A stretch of DNA of 64,000 nucleotides from Frondihabitans sp. PAMC 28766 (GTDB taxonomy: Bacteria > Actinomycetota > Actinomycetes > Actinomycetales > Microbacteriaceae): positions 3,410,001-3,474,000 of the forward strand of contig NZ_CP014513.1 in the NCBI RefSeq assembly GCF_001577365.1. Direction: 5' to 3'. A model generated the notes under the pieces. It ran no database searches. It saw only the letters and a list, made by a program, of their open reading frames with translations, and was not told the origin of the DNA. Position numbers and translations under genes: made by a program. This document shows, piece after piece, positions 36,367 to 44,725 of this stretch. The number at the start of each line of letters is the position of its first letter. Positions within the stretch are counted from its first letter, which is position 1.

Positions 36367-37140
36367 ATGAAGTTGAGAAACGTGGGGGTCGTCGTGTCGG
36401 CCATCGCTCTGGTGGCGGCTCTGGCGGGGTGCACGCAGACGGGCAGCAGTGTGAGCGAGCCGGGCTCCATCTCGAAAGCCACGAGCACGCCTGCCGCGGC
36501 CGTGAGCGCGACGGGCACAGGATGGACGGTCGGGGCGAAGACCGGGCCGGCGCCCGTCACTCTGGTCGTGCAGACTCCGACGGGCGAGCACGGGGTGGAC
36601 GTGACGGTCTCCTGCCCGGGCACGGGTGCGTGGGTCGCCACCAACACGACCTCGTCGATCTCACGGCACGGTGTCTGCGACAAGGCCGACCCGACGCTCG
36701 TTCCGATCATCGGCACTCCCTCGTCGGTGACGATCGACGTCAGCGCCGCCACGGGCGGCCAGAAGTTCAGCGCGAAGGCCGTCGCGACGACGACACGCTT
36801 CCGGCAGGATGCCGCACTGGCCGCGTTCTGCAAGGCCTACTCCGTTCCCGACTCGACGACGTACAACGCCGACCTCAGCTACCAGAAGCACTTGTCGACG
36901 GCCGCGCAGTGGCAGCAGGAGCGCGCCGAAGCGGCCTCGCAGCTCGACACGATCGCGTCGAAGCCGGGCGACCCCGGATGGGCCGCGACGGCGACCAGCG
37001 CCCTCCGCGAAGCCGTCCTCGCTGCGCCCGCCGGCGCCGCCGGGCAGGCGGACAATCGGGACGAGCAGACCATCGGAATAGCCTGCGACAACAACTCTTC
37101 GAGCGTCGACGTGCAGGTGACCGTCCCCGGTCAAGGCTGA
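36367..37140 (+). CDS. Hypothetical lipoprotein
   Basis: A 257-residue exported protein. The signal reads MKLRNVGVVVSAIALVAALA ending in lipobox LAGC, preceded by GGGGGAAG. The mature part has a Ser/Thr-rich linker, a beta-rich middle (VTLVVQTPTGEHGVDVTVSC) and an alpha-helical C-terminal part (YQKHLSTAAQWQQERAEAAS). Four or more cysteines could form disulfides. I recognise no family. The 215-bp gap upstream holds nothing I can assign. Confidence 0.8.
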   Translation: MKLRNVGVVVSAIALVAALAGCTQTGSSVSEPGSISKATSTPAAAVSATGTGWTVGAKTGPAPVTLVVQTPTGEHGVDVTVSCPGTGAWVATNTTSSISRHGVCDKADPTLVPIIGTPSSVTIDVSAATGGQKFSAKAVATTTRFRQDAALAAFCKAYSVPDSTTYNADLSYQKHLSTAAQWQQERAEAASQLDTIASKPGDPGWAATATSALREAVLAAPAGAAGQADNRDEQTIGIACDNNSSSVDVQVTVPGQG

Positions 37141-37174
37141 CCGCCACCCGGAATGGGAAGGAGGCCCTGCCTGG

Positions 37175-37939
37175 TCATCGCAGCGAGGGGCCGAGGCGGA
37201 ATCGGCCGCTGGCCCGTGTCCAAGTGAGGACGGGCGCGCTGCGGCCCCCCTCGTCGGTGATGACGCAATCCTTCTCCACGGCTCTCCCGAGCGTCTCGAT
37301 GACATCGAGGATCTGGTCGAAAGCATCCTGATCCGTGATCTCACGTAGATCGATGTCGAAGAGCACCGCCTCGTCGTCGAAGAAGAAGTTGAGCATGACG
37401 TCTGGCCGTGGGCGGACTTTGATCGTGCTCAGCCGCATGAGGCCTTCCCTGATGTCGGACAACGCACGAGATCCGTCATTGCCCCTGACGACGACGTCCC
37501 AACGGGAACGCTCGAGGGCGGCCGTGACCGAATCCCAGTCGGCCGACGTGGAGCCGACGAACACACCGTCGGGCAGCACCAGAGGTCGCTCCCCGAAAGC
37601 CTCGACGAACGCCGACCACGCGATCCCGTGCCTCGCGGTCGCACTGCCGCCGCGCGCAGCGGCAGCCGAATCCCCGGCCCGGGCCCAGGCGCGCTCGAAC
37701 TCCTCCGCCGTGATGCGAACCGGAAGGAACTCGGGATCCTGCGCGATCTCTTCGAAGGATGGCATCCGCGCGAGAGACAGCCAGGTTGCCCCTGACCCGC
37801 TCGCGGCATCCGCGCGAGTCATCGAGCCGTCACCGAAGACGTCGACCTTGCGCACTTCGAATCCCGCGTCGATCTCGGCGTAGAGCTCGACGGGCTCCTC
37901 CGGCAAGTCGTGCGCCCAGGTCACGCGTTGATAGTCCAC
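37175..37939 (-). CDS. DUF6881-containing two-domain hypothetical protein
   Basis: A 254-residue soluble protein. The N-terminal part, VDYQRVTWAHDLPEEPVELY and EIDAGFEVRKVDVFGDGSMT, resembles DUF6881. The C-terminal part (SADWDSVTAALERSRWDVVV, VMLNFFFDDEAVLFDIDLRE, and so on) looks like a separate alpha/beta domain. The GTG at 37939 is the best start, since the frame upstream lacks homology. DUF6881-like proteins often occur among immunity-type genes; no toxin gene is adjacent here. The function is unknown. Confidence 0.72.
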   Translation of the reverse strand: MDYQRVTWAHDLPEEPVELYAEIDAGFEVRKVDVFGDGSMTRADAASGSGATWLSLARMPSFEEIAQDPEFLPVRITAEEFERAWARAGDSAAAARGGSATARHGIAWSAFVEAFGERPLVLPDGVFVGSTSADWDSVTAALERSRWDVVVRGNDGSRALSDIREGLMRLSTIKVRPRPDVMLNFFFDDEAVLFDIDLREITDQDAFDQILDVIETLGRAVEKDCVITDEGGRSAPVLTWTRASGRFRLGPSLR

Positions 37940-38127
37940 GCGTCCATGGTGCCGCAAGCGAGACGACGACTGCGCGACCGAAGCGGAGCGGACGAGACGA
38001 GACGCTGTACTCGCGCTCGCAGAACGTTGCCATATACGAGCCGCAGGCTTTCGGCCTTTCGCGACGTGCCACTGCCCGCAGATGACGCGCCTCGGGTCGC
38101 GCGGCTGACGTGCCGCTACACTTCCGG

Positions 38128-38745
38128 TCAAGCGGGCCCGGGAGGCCGCGGCGGGACCCAGTCGATCTGGTCGGCATCGGATGCATTCGGGAAGGCCAGG
38201 ACCTGCTCGTCGAACCGGTGCCACTGAAGGAGTTCTCCCCAGGCGTCTCCGACCTCACCGGCTACCAGCAGGATGTCGACTCCACCCACTTGCATCGCCA
38301 CCTCGGAGATGCACGAGTGCTCGACGCGCACCTCGACGCGTTCGACGATCCCCGTGGGCAACGGCAATGATTCACGCGAACGAAGGGCCCCACCCGAGTG
38401 GCGACGCGTCCAGTGTCTCCGTTCGATACCGAGGCCAAATCCCTCGTCATCTTGAGGAGCCCAGAAGCACACGGGATCCTGCCCCTCGACGACCGCGATT
38501 AGCTCGATCGCTTGCACGCAGGGCACTTCCGGGTCGTCGAACTGGGCTGGTTCGTCAGACTCGTCATCGAACCTTAAGGCCCACTCCGACCCCTGCCACT
38601 TCGTCACGCGGTGCCCTCGCAGCGCTTCGAATGCGCCGATCTGCTCGCCGAGCCAGGCTGCGGCTCTCACCGTGCTAGGGCTCAAGTCTTCGCTGCGCAT
38701 GAAGTCACGATAGAGCCGCGGGCGAATGAGCGCGGCGCGGATCAC
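38128..38745 (-). CDS. Hypothetical protein (205 aa), coupled to the upstream gene
   Basis: It begins VIRAALIRPRLYRDFMRSED and continues WLGEQIGAFEALRGHRVTKW. The protein is soluble, acidic and tryptophan-rich. The GTG start overlaps the stop of the preceding gene (GTGA), which supports this start over the ATG at 38700. The C-terminus, ending DQIDWVPPRPPGPA, is proline-rich. No family is recognised. Its neighbours are also hypothetical, so context gives no function. Confidence 0.65.
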   Translation of the reverse strand: MIRAALIRPRLYRDFMRSEDLSPSTVRAAAWLGEQIGAFEALRGHRVTKWQGSEWALRFDDESDEPAQFDDPEVPCVQAIELIAVVEGQDPVCFWAPQDDEGFGLGIERRHWTRRHSGGALRSRESLPLPTGIVERVEVRVEHSCISEVAMQVGGVDILLVAGEVGDAWGELLQWHRFDEQVLAFPNASDADQIDWVPPRPPGPA

Positions 38746-39185
38746 CCGTAGCCCTCCTGGGCGAGGCGCCAGCCGGCCGGAGTGTGAATGAAGCAGAACT
38801 GCCAACCGGGCATCGCTCCGGGCTGGGCGCCGGTCATGTTGGTCTCGGTGATGTCGACGGGGTAGCACTGCGAGGGCGGCCCGTTCTGGCCGAACTCGGG
38901 CTCGTCGATCGGTTTGGCGATGTTCTTAAAGGACAGCAGATCGGGATGTGTGCCCAGCAGCGAGAAACGCCGGCCGCACCAGGCGACCTGTCGCTCGTCG
39001 TCCGTGGCGCTGAGCGCCTCGGTGAGGGTGCAGTCGTGGGCTTCCGCAGCGCGGAGGTACACGAGCGGCACCTGCGCGACCGCGACGCGCCAGTGCATGA
39101 TTCCGCCAGCGGTCGCTGCGACGGCGGCGACCAGGAGGCAGGTCACGAGGGCGCGGCGCGTCCGCGGCTTTCGTCGTGCCCTCAT
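38742..39185 (-). CDS. Hypothetical membrane-anchored protein (147 aa)
   Basis: It begins MRARRKPRTRRALVTCLLVA and then AVAATAGGIMHW: a positively charged N-terminus and a single membrane helix, with the remaining 115 residues probably outside. Six cysteines in the outer part (HDCTLTEAL, VAWCGRRF, SQCYPVD and WQFCFIHTP among them) could form disulfides. The alternative start at 39194 adds three residues. The last bases overlap the next gene. The family is unknown. Confidence 0.65.
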   Translation of the reverse strand: MRARRKPRTRRALVTCLLVAAVAATAGGIMHWRVAVAQVPLVYLRAAEAHDCTLTEALSATDDERQVAWCGRRFSLLGTHPDLLSFKNIAKPIDEPEFGQNGPPSQCYPVDITETNMTGAQPGAMPGWQFCFIHTPAGWRLAQEGYG

Positions 39186-39296
39186 GAAACACATCGTGGC
39201 AACCCAGGCGCTGCCGGCCATCGGGCGTGAGGACGACATCCCTCGTCCCGGAGATCGACCGGCGACACGCGACAAGCCCATCAGTAGGATGCGAGA

Positions 39297-40055
39297 GTGA
39301 CGGAGGCAGAGGGCACCGGGGCAGCGCAAGGGCAGGATCCGACGGAGCCCTGGAGCCGCTTGGCTCCCGACTACGAGCACTACCGGGGTCGCGAGGACTC
39401 GCTTGATCGGCTGGTCGAGTGGCCGGCGCAGCGGGAGATACTCGGCGACGTCGCCGGGCGCTCGGTGCTGGATCTCGGCTGTGGCAACGGCGGCAAGCTC
39501 CTCGAGCTGACCCTCGATGGCGCAGTCGACTCGGTCGGCGTCGACATCAGCGGCAACTTCCTGCCCACGCAGCCGCCCGGCCCGAAGCTCGTCCAGGGCG
39601 ACCTGTCGGAGCTGGGATCGATCGCCGAGCTCGACGGTCGCACGTTCGACCGCGTCATGTTCCTTCAGTCGTTCGGGTACGCGTCGGATCCTGTGCGCAC
39701 GCTCACGGATGCCCGCAGGATGCTCGCGCCCGACGGGTTCATCCTGCTCACTCGCACGCAGCCCGTCCGGTACGCACTCGAGCGCGCCGAGCAGAACGGC
39801 ACCACTCTCGGCGAGGAGTACTTCTCGACCGCCGCCACCTTCACCTACCGGAGTGGCTGGAACGACGAGATCAGCCTCACCAAGCGGCCCTTCACGATGT
39901 CCGACCTGCTCAACACCGTCAGTGCCGCGGGGCTGCGAGTCGAGGCGGCCGTCGAGCCGCACCTGTCGGACGATGCCGCGCGCCGCTTCCCGCACAAGCG
40001 AGAGTGGATGAACAAGTACCTCGGCATCCTGATCTTCCGGCTGCGGCCGCTGTAG
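39297..40055 (+). CDS. Class I SAM-dependent methyltransferase
   Basis: A 252-residue methyltransferase of the Methyltransf_11/25 type. Motif I is RSVLDLGCGNGGKLLELTLD, the acidic strand is VGVDISGNFL, and LVQGDLSELG and ARRMLAPDGFILLTRTQPVR follow in the normal order. The GTG at 39297 begins the frame. It transfers a methyl group from SAM to an undetermined small molecule. It is convergent with an OrfA-like gene six bases downstream. Confidence 0.92.
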   Translation: MTEAEGTGAAQGQDPTEPWSRLAPDYEHYRGREDSLDRLVEWPAQREILGDVAGRSVLDLGCGNGGKLLELTLDGAVDSVGVDISGNFLPTQPPGPKLVQGDLSELGSIAELDGRTFDRVMFLQSFGYASDPVRTLTDARRMLAPDGFILLTRTQPVRYALERAEQNGTTLGEEYFSTAATFTYRSGWNDEISLTKRPFTMSDLLNTVSAAGLRVEAAVEPHLSDDAARRFPHKREWMNKYLGILIFRLRPL

Positions 40056-40061
40056 GCGGGG

Positions 40062-40595
40062 TCAGCCGCCGAGGAGGACTCGCATGGCTGCCTTCAGGGC
40101 GTCGTTGCCGCGGGTCAGCGCGTGGATTTCTGCCTCGAGGGCGGCGACGCGGTTCGGTGGGGTGACCGCGGGGGTCTGAGCGGGGTCAGGTATCGCGGCG
40201 GGCGCGGGCCTCGCGGCGGGCGCAGGCGTCACAGCCGAGACGGACGCGGTGGGGGCAGGGACCGCGACCGGTGCCGCAGCCTCGGGCTCCGGCTGTGGCT
40301 GTGGCTCCGTGTCGGCCGCGATCTTCGTGGTGACGACCGGCGAGAACCGGGGCCTGCGCTTCCTCGCGACCGGAGCCGAAGCCGCAGCCGACGCCGACGC
40401 CGACGCCGGGGCCGCGGTCTCGTCCTCCGCCTCAGCAGCCGCGACCCAGGCGCGCAGCGACTGCTGCCCCACGTTGAACTCCTCCGACACGACACGCAGC
40501 ACCGAGCGGTCGCCGGGGTTCGTCGCGCGCCGCTCGAGAACGCGGGCCGCCGCCGCGTTGCGAGTCGCTTCGTCGTACTTCTGCTCAAAGGGCAT
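40062..40595 (-). CDS. Orphan IS3 OrfA-like DNA-binding protein with a Pro/Ala linker
   Basis: A 177-residue protein. The N-terminal 50 residues (MPFEQKYDEATRNAAAARVL, then SVLRVVSEEFNVGQQSLRAW) form the helix-turn-helix of IS3-family OrfA. The last 30 (RVAALEAEIHALTRGNDALK) are the OrfA leucine-zipper-like coiled coil. Between them is an Ala/Pro/Val-rich linker of about 85 residues not found in ordinary OrfA. There is no OrfB, no terminal inverted repeats and no target duplication nearby. It may be a domesticated regulator or a decayed IS part. Confidence 0.75.
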   Translation of the reverse strand: MPFEQKYDEATRNAAAARVLERRATNPGDRSVLRVVSEEFNVGQQSLRAWVAAAEAEDETAAPASASASAAASAPVARKRRPRFSPVVTTKIAADTEPQPQPEPEAAAPVAVPAPTASVSAVTPAPAARPAPAAIPDPAQTPAVTPPNRVAALEAEIHALTRGNDALKAAMRVLLGG

Positions 40596-40695
40596 GGGCA
40601 AAATCTAGGCCATGGACGGCGGCCGACACCGCGAGGCCCGCCCGCGCGTAACAATCGAGCGGCCGCATCGACGTCTGCTTACTGTGGGTTCTCGC

Positions 40696-40768
40696 GGCGG
40701 GATAGCTCAGTCGGAAGAGCACACGACTCATAATCGTGCGGTCGCGGGTTCAAGTCCCGCTCCCGCTA
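40696..40768 (+). tRNA. tRNA-Met (CAT)
   Basis: A 73-nt cloverleaf. The acceptor GGCGGGA pairs with TCCCGCT (one G-U), the D-arm has GCTC/GAGC, the anticodon stem is CACGA/TCGTG with loop CTCATAA (anticodon CAT), the T-stem is GCGGG/CCCGC with TTCAAGT, and the discriminator is A. The paired first acceptor position and the anticodon stem exclude the initiator type. Elongator Met is more likely than Ile2, though the two share CAT. CCA is not encoded. Confidence 0.95.
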
Positions 40769-40778
40769 CGGCTGCGTC

Positions 40779-41141
40779 TCAGCGGAAGACGGCGACCTCT
40801 TCGATCAAGCCGACGATGTTGTCGTTGAGAGCCTCGAGGTCTTCGGCCGGGATCCAGTACTCGAGGATGGTGCGGCCGCCGACCTGCTGCACGTCGTAGT
40901 CGTCGAGAAACGACTTCGCCACCTCGAAGCGAGTCACGTACCCGACACCGGAGGCCTTGACGTTCCAGTCGCGGGCGATCTTCGTGGCGTACTCCTCGTT
41001 CAAGACCGGATAGAAGATCGGCTGGTCGGGCAGTCGTGGCGGCCATCGCGTCGAGCCGCTCCGGCGCACGAGCTCCATCTCCTCCGGGCCGGCCGGTCGC
41101 CACAGAGTGATGGTCGGGGCTACCGCATCTGTTGTCGTCAC
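40779..41141 (-). CDS. ADP-ribosylation/crystallin J1-type conserved protein
   Basis: A 120-residue conserved protein. It reads TLWRPAGPEEMELVRRSGST, then PRLPDQPIFYPVLNEEYATK, then IARDWNVKASGVGYVTRFEV. This pattern is widely annotated as ADP-ribosylation/crystallin J1 family in bacteria. It is soluble and has no recognised catalytic motif. The name is inherited from family tables and no activity is established. It is convergent with the tRNA and 10 bp from it. Confidence 0.85.
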   Translation of the reverse strand: MTTTDAVAPTITLWRPAGPEEMELVRRSGSTRWPPRLPDQPIFYPVLNEEYATKIARDWNVKASGVGYVTRFEVAKSFLDDYDVQQVGGRTILEYWIPAEDLEALNDNIVGLIEEVAVFR

Positions 41142-41209
41142 GAGTTCATCGTGCCCGAACGGCTCGACGACCGGAAGCCGTACCGAGGCAGGAGAGCTAG
41201 CGTGAGAGG

Positions 41210-42640
41210 GTGACGACGACTCGACCCACCACCTCCCACGATGACCGCGCCGCGGCCGCCACTGCGACGGCGGCTACTGCGGCAGCGCTCCGCGACATCC
41301 TCGACGACGACCAGGTGCTGACCGATGCCGCGAGCCTCGAGCGCTACAGCCACGACGACGCCGAGTGGGCCGACTACACGGCGCCCCTCGCGGTCGTTCG
41401 GGCGCGCAGCACGGAGGACGTCGCTCGCGTCGTGAAGTGGGCCGGCGACCACGGGGTGCGAGTGGTGCCGCGCGGGGCGGGGACCGGTCTGTCCGGCGGG
41501 GCCAATGGCATCCTGAACTGCGTTGTCGTTTCTCTCGAGCTGATGGACGAGGTGCTCGAGGTGAACGTCGACGAGCGCTACGCCGTCACGCAGGCCGGGG
41601 TCATCAATGACGCCCTGCGGGCCGAGGTTGCCAAGAGCGGCCTCTGGTACCCGCCCGATCCGGCGAGCTCGGCCATCTCGACGATCGGCGGCAACGCGGC
41701 CACGAACGCTGGCGGCATCTGCTGCGTGAAGTACGGCGTGACGCGCGACTACGTGCTCGGCCTGACGGTGGTGCTGGCCGACGGCGAGGTCGTGCACCTC
41801 GGCCGCAAGACCGCGAAAGGCGTCGCCGGCTACGACCTGACCGGCCTGCTCGTCGGCTCGGAGGGCACGCTCGGCATCATCACCGAGGTCACCGTGACGC
41901 TGCTGCCGCTGAGCGGTCGCGACGAGCGGGCCGTCATCGGCTACTTCCCGTCGCTTCAGGATGCCGGGGTGGCCGTCGCCGAGATCTCTCGCGCGGGCAT
42001 CGTCCCGGCCGCCCTCGAGCTGATCGACCACGCCTGCCTGACGGCCGTCGACGAGTGGCAGCACCTCGGCCTGCCCGACAGCGTCGACACCCTGCTGCTC
42101 TGCCGGATCGACGAGCGCGGGGCCGCGGGCGACGAGCTGGCCGACCGGGTGGAGGAGATCTTCGACGCGGCCGGCGGCACGAACGTCGAACGCGCCACCG
42201 ACCCCGACGAGATCACCCGGCTCTTCTTGGCCCGCCGCCTGGCTTATCCGGCGCTCGAGCGCCTCGGGCCGGTGCTGACCGAGGACATCTGCGTGCCCCG
42301 CAGGCAGGTGCCGACGATGCTCGCCCGGATCCAGGCGACCGCTTCGGCGAACGACGTCACCATCGCGAACATCGCGCACGCCGGCGACGGCAACCTGCAC
42401 CCGCTGATCATCACCCCGATCGGCGATGACGCCGCCAAAGCCCGGGCGAAACAGGCGTTCGACACGATCGTCGCCGACTGCCTCGACCTCGGCGGGACGG
42501 TCACGGGCGAGCACGGCGTCGGCCTGCTCAAGCTGCCCGGTGTCCGTGCCGAGCTCGGCCCGCGCGTGCTGGCCATGCACGCCTCGATCAAGGACGCGCT
42601 CGATCCGCGCGGCACCCTCAACCCGGGCAAGGCGTTCTGA
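41210..42640 (+). CDS. FAD-linked oxidase (GlcD/D-lactate dehydrogenase type)
   Basis: A 476-residue flavoprotein. FAD-binding PCMH domain: VVPRGAGTGLSGGANGILNC, and TIGGNAATNAGGICCVKYGV. The C-terminal FAD-oxidase domain includes NIAHAGDGNLHPLIITPIGD and the end GEHGVGLLKLPGVR with the cofactor histidine. It probably oxidises glycolate or D-lactate to the 2-oxo acid in the cytoplasm or at the membrane. The GTG at 41210 starts the frame. No GlcE or GlcF partner is adjacent, so a D-lactate-type single-subunit enzyme is more likely. Confidence 0.92.
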   Translation: MTTTRPTTSHDDRAAAATATAATAAALRDILDDDQVLTDAASLERYSHDDAEWADYTAPLAVVRARSTEDVARVVKWAGDHGVRVVPRGAGTGLSGGANGILNCVVVSLELMDEVLEVNVDERYAVTQAGVINDALRAEVAKSGLWYPPDPASSAISTIGGNAATNAGGICCVKYGVTRDYVLGLTVVLADGEVVHLGRKTAKGVAGYDLTGLLVGSEGTLGIITEVTVTLLPLSGRDERAVIGYFPSLQDAGVAVAEISRAGIVPAALELIDHACLTAVDEWQHLGLPDSVDTLLLCRIDERGAAGDELADRVEEIFDAAGGTNVERATDPDEITRLFLARRLAYPALERLGPVLTEDICVPRRQVPTMLARIQATASANDVTIANIAHAGDGNLHPLIITPIGDDAAKARAKQAFDTIVADCLDLGGTVTGEHGVGLLKLPGVRAELGPRVLAMHASIKDALDPRGTLNPGKAF

Positions 42641-42659
42641 TGCTCCGCGGCTCGCGGCT

Positions 42660-42875
42660 TTAGCGTCTGCCTCGGCTGTCGGCCGAGCGCCGCGCACCGA
42701 GCACGATGAGGATGATGCCCACGATCACCATGATCGCTCCGATGTAGAACCACATCCTGTCGCCCGTCATCGAACTGCCCGGGATCAGGTTCAGCCCCTG
42801 CCCGGCGAACACCGCCCCGACGACCAGCACGACGACACCGACGACGACAAGGACGATGCGCGCGATTCTGCTCAT
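42660..42875 (-). CDS. Small two-helix membrane protein (71 aa)
   Basis: It reads MSRIARIVLVVVGVVVLVVG, then a short loop, then WFYIGAIMVIVGIILIVLGA, and ends in RRSADSRGRR. Two hydrophobic helices and a basic C-terminus. The longer open frame upstream has no supported start. The family is not recognised. It is convergent with the FAD-linked oxidase gene and divergent from the next gene. Confidence 0.7.
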   Translation of the reverse strand: MSRIARIVLVVVGVVVLVVGAVFAGQGLNLIPGSSMTGDRMWFYIGAIMVIVGIILIVLGARRSADSRGRR

Positions 42876-42942
42876 GTCGCTCAACCTACCCGCGCCACAA
42901 CGTGCCCGGCCGCGCCGCGCGGAGGGGGCTATCGTCTCGCCC

Positions 42943-43230
42943 ATGGACGATGACGAGGGCGACGGGCTTGCGCGACTCGGCCTGCGCGAGGAGCAGCCGA
43001 CACTCCCGATCCGGCCCAAGCAGCCGTGGTGGGTCGCCTCCTCATCGCTCTGGGCGAGCGTCCTCCTGGCCGCTGTCTGGCTCATCGCCGCCGTGACGTC
43101 GTACTTCAACCTGCCCGCCTCGATCACGTCGCACGACGCCTGGCGCCTCGTCTTCCCCTCGATCGCGACCCTCCTCGTGATCCTGTACGTGCCGAGCGTC
43201 GTGTACCACCTGAGGCGGCGCCGCCGCTGA
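42943..43230 (+). CDS. Small membrane protein (95 aa)
   Basis: It reads MDDDEGDGLARLGLREEQPT, then KQPWWVASSSLWASVLLAAV and a second hydrophobic segment, PSIATLLVILYVPSVVYHL, before RRRRR. An acidic cytoplasmic N-terminus and two membrane helices. The ATG at 42943 has a weak GGAGGGGG about 14 bp upstream. No family is recognised. The 112 bp from the divergent small membrane protein may hold both promoters. Confidence 0.65.
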   Translation: MDDDEGDGLARLGLREEQPTLPIRPKQPWWVASSSLWASVLLAAVWLIAAVTSYFNLPASITSHDAWRLVFPSIATLLVILYVPSVVYHLRRRRR

Positions 43231-43590
43231 CTCTCGCGCCGGCGCGGGCGATCAGCTGTCGGGCGTTTGGCTTCGCGCCGACCCTTACTGAGAAGAACCG
43301 GCGCCCGAGGCGCCTCAAGGCCCCTCACGTGCTTGTTTTGTCCGCCCGACGGGACGCACTGCCCTTCTTGCCGGCGATCGCCAACATGTTCCGCTCGCTC
43401 GCGGTGGAGGCAGTGGTCGTCACTTCGACGTCGTGGAATCGGATACTCATCGTCAACTCGCCGAAGTGGTAATCCCAATCGAGCCACCGCATCGCCGTGA
43501 GCCGAGCCTATGACGAGCACTGACGAGTCGCGAGCTCAACGGGACCCCTCCCCCTTGGCAAGTTCGAGCCTCGCCGATAGGTTGCTCCCC
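43231..43590. other. 360-bp region without a supported gene
   Basis: Open frames here lack a plausible start and homologous content. A short TAA-terminated ORF from the ATG at 43387 (28 codons) is too small to judge. I see no strong hairpin or promoter motif. It may include the promoter of the tautomerase-family gene. Confidence 0.4.
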
Positions 43591-43980
43591 ATGGCACAGG
43601 TAGTCGTCTACGGGCACCGCGAGTCTCTCCGGCAGCACCGCAGCGCGCTGTCCGAAGCCATCCATGCCGCGGTGATGGAGGCTCTGGACTACCCCGCCGA
43701 GAAGAAGTTCCATCGCTTCGTCGCCCTCGACGCCGACGACTTCATCCACCCCGACGATCGAGGGCCCGACTACACGATCGTCGAGATCTCGCTCTTCGAG
43801 GGTCGCACCGAGGCGGCGAAACGAGCGCTCATCGCCGCGCTCTTCGCGCGAATCGAGTCGACGGCGGGCATCCTGCCGCACAGCGTCGAGATCACGCTGA
43901 CCGAGACGCCCAAGGTGAACTGGGGCATTCGAGGCGTCAACGCCGCCGACCTCGCGCTCGGGTATCGCGTCGACATCTGA
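43591..43980 (+). CDS. Tautomerase-family protein without Pro1
   Basis: A 129-residue protein of the tautomerase-like superfamily: MAQVVVYGHRESLRQHRSAL, KKFHRFVALDADDFIHPDDR, YTIVEISLFEGRTEAAKRAL and ALFARIESTAGILPHSVEIT. The duplicated beta-alpha-beta pattern and the length fit. After Met the residue is Ala, not the catalytic proline of MIF/4-OT enzymes, so classical tautomerase chemistry is doubtful; the related family group has several such members. The ATG at 43591 is the natural start. Confidence 0.82.
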   Translation: MAQVVVYGHRESLRQHRSALSEAIHAAVMEALDYPAEKKFHRFVALDADDFIHPDDRGPDYTIVEISLFEGRTEAAKRALIAALFARIESTAGILPHSVEITLTETPKVNWGIRGVNAADLALGYRVDI

Positions 43981-44016
43981 GGCCGACCTACCCGAGCCGG
44001 CACCGGCCCCGGGCGG

Positions 44017-44634
44017 TCACGACGCGAGCAGCCGCGCCCGCGGCGGCAGGGGCTCGCGCTGGCCGGCAGCACGGAGGCCGTCGATCGCGAGCGCTGCGAA
44101 ACGGCGGGCGGCAGCGAGCCGCGTCGCGACGGGGGCCTGCGACACGCCCCGGCCGGCGAGCAGCACCAGCACGAGGTCGTCGAGCACGAAGTCGGAGCGC
44201 AACCCGCCGGCATCCTGCGCCCGTTTCGCCAGCCCGGCCAGCAGGCGCAGCAACTCGGCACGATGCGCCGCGAAGTCGACGGCGTCGGGGAAGTCGCTCG
44301 TGAAGGCCTCGACGAAGGCGTGGTTGCGCGCGTTCAGCTCGCTGATGCCGACGATGACAGAGCGAAAACCTCTCCAGGCATCACGGTCGGAGGCCCCCGT
44401 CTCGACGACCGCACGGCACTCTCGCAATTCGTCGTCGAACGCCGCCCCGACGAGATCCTGCTTGGTCGGGAAGCGGCGGTAGAGGGTCGCGGGGCCGACG
44501 CCGGCGCGGCGTGCGACCTCGCGCATCGGCACGCCGAGGCCCTGCTCGGCGAACAGCCCGCGCGCGGCGTCGAGCAGCCGGTCGCGGTTGTCGAGGGCGT
44601 CGGAGCGCAGCAAGCGAGGCAAAGAGTCGGGCAT
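44017..44634 (-). CDS. TetR-family transcriptional regulator
   Basis: A 205-residue TetR protein with the helix-turn-helix DRLLDAARGLFAEQGLGVPM and EVARRAGVGPATLYRRFPTK, and a helical C-domain (TetR_C_33/SbtR-like judging by EAFTSDFPDAVDFAAHRAEL). It is divergent from a quinone-oxidoreductase-type gene and probably represses it. The spacer contains an inverted repeat with GGAC and GTCC arms. Confidence 0.92.
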   Translation of the reverse strand: MPDSLPRLLRSDALDNRDRLLDAARGLFAEQGLGVPMREVARRAGVGPATLYRRFPTKQDLVGAAFDDELRECRAVVETGASDRDAWRGFRSVIVGISELNARNHAFVEAFTSDFPDAVDFAAHRAELLRLLAGLAKRAQDAGGLRSDFVLDDLVLVLLAGRGVSQAPVATRLAAARRFAALAIDGLRAAGQREPLPPRARLLAS

Positions 44635-44645
44635 CTGCCTCACTT

Positions 44646-44672
44646 TAGTCAAGCGGACGGGGGTGTCCACTA
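44646..44672. promoter_or_regulatory. Putative operator between tetR and the oxidoreductase gene
   Basis: GGAC (44655-44658) and GTCC (44665-44668) face each other, flanked by TAGT (44646) and ACTA (44669-44672). The region lies 12-40 bp upstream of the TetR start and overlaps the likely promoter. Confidence 0.4.
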
Positions 44673-44725
44673 CCGTCGGTTTCGGCGGCTCCCGTTCGGC
44701 CCGCCAGACGAACGAGGAGAGCCCA

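Noticed and set aside
40696..40768. tRNA-Met as an integration site for a genomic island
   Set aside because: No duplicated tRNA 3' end, no integrase and no composition break was seen near it.
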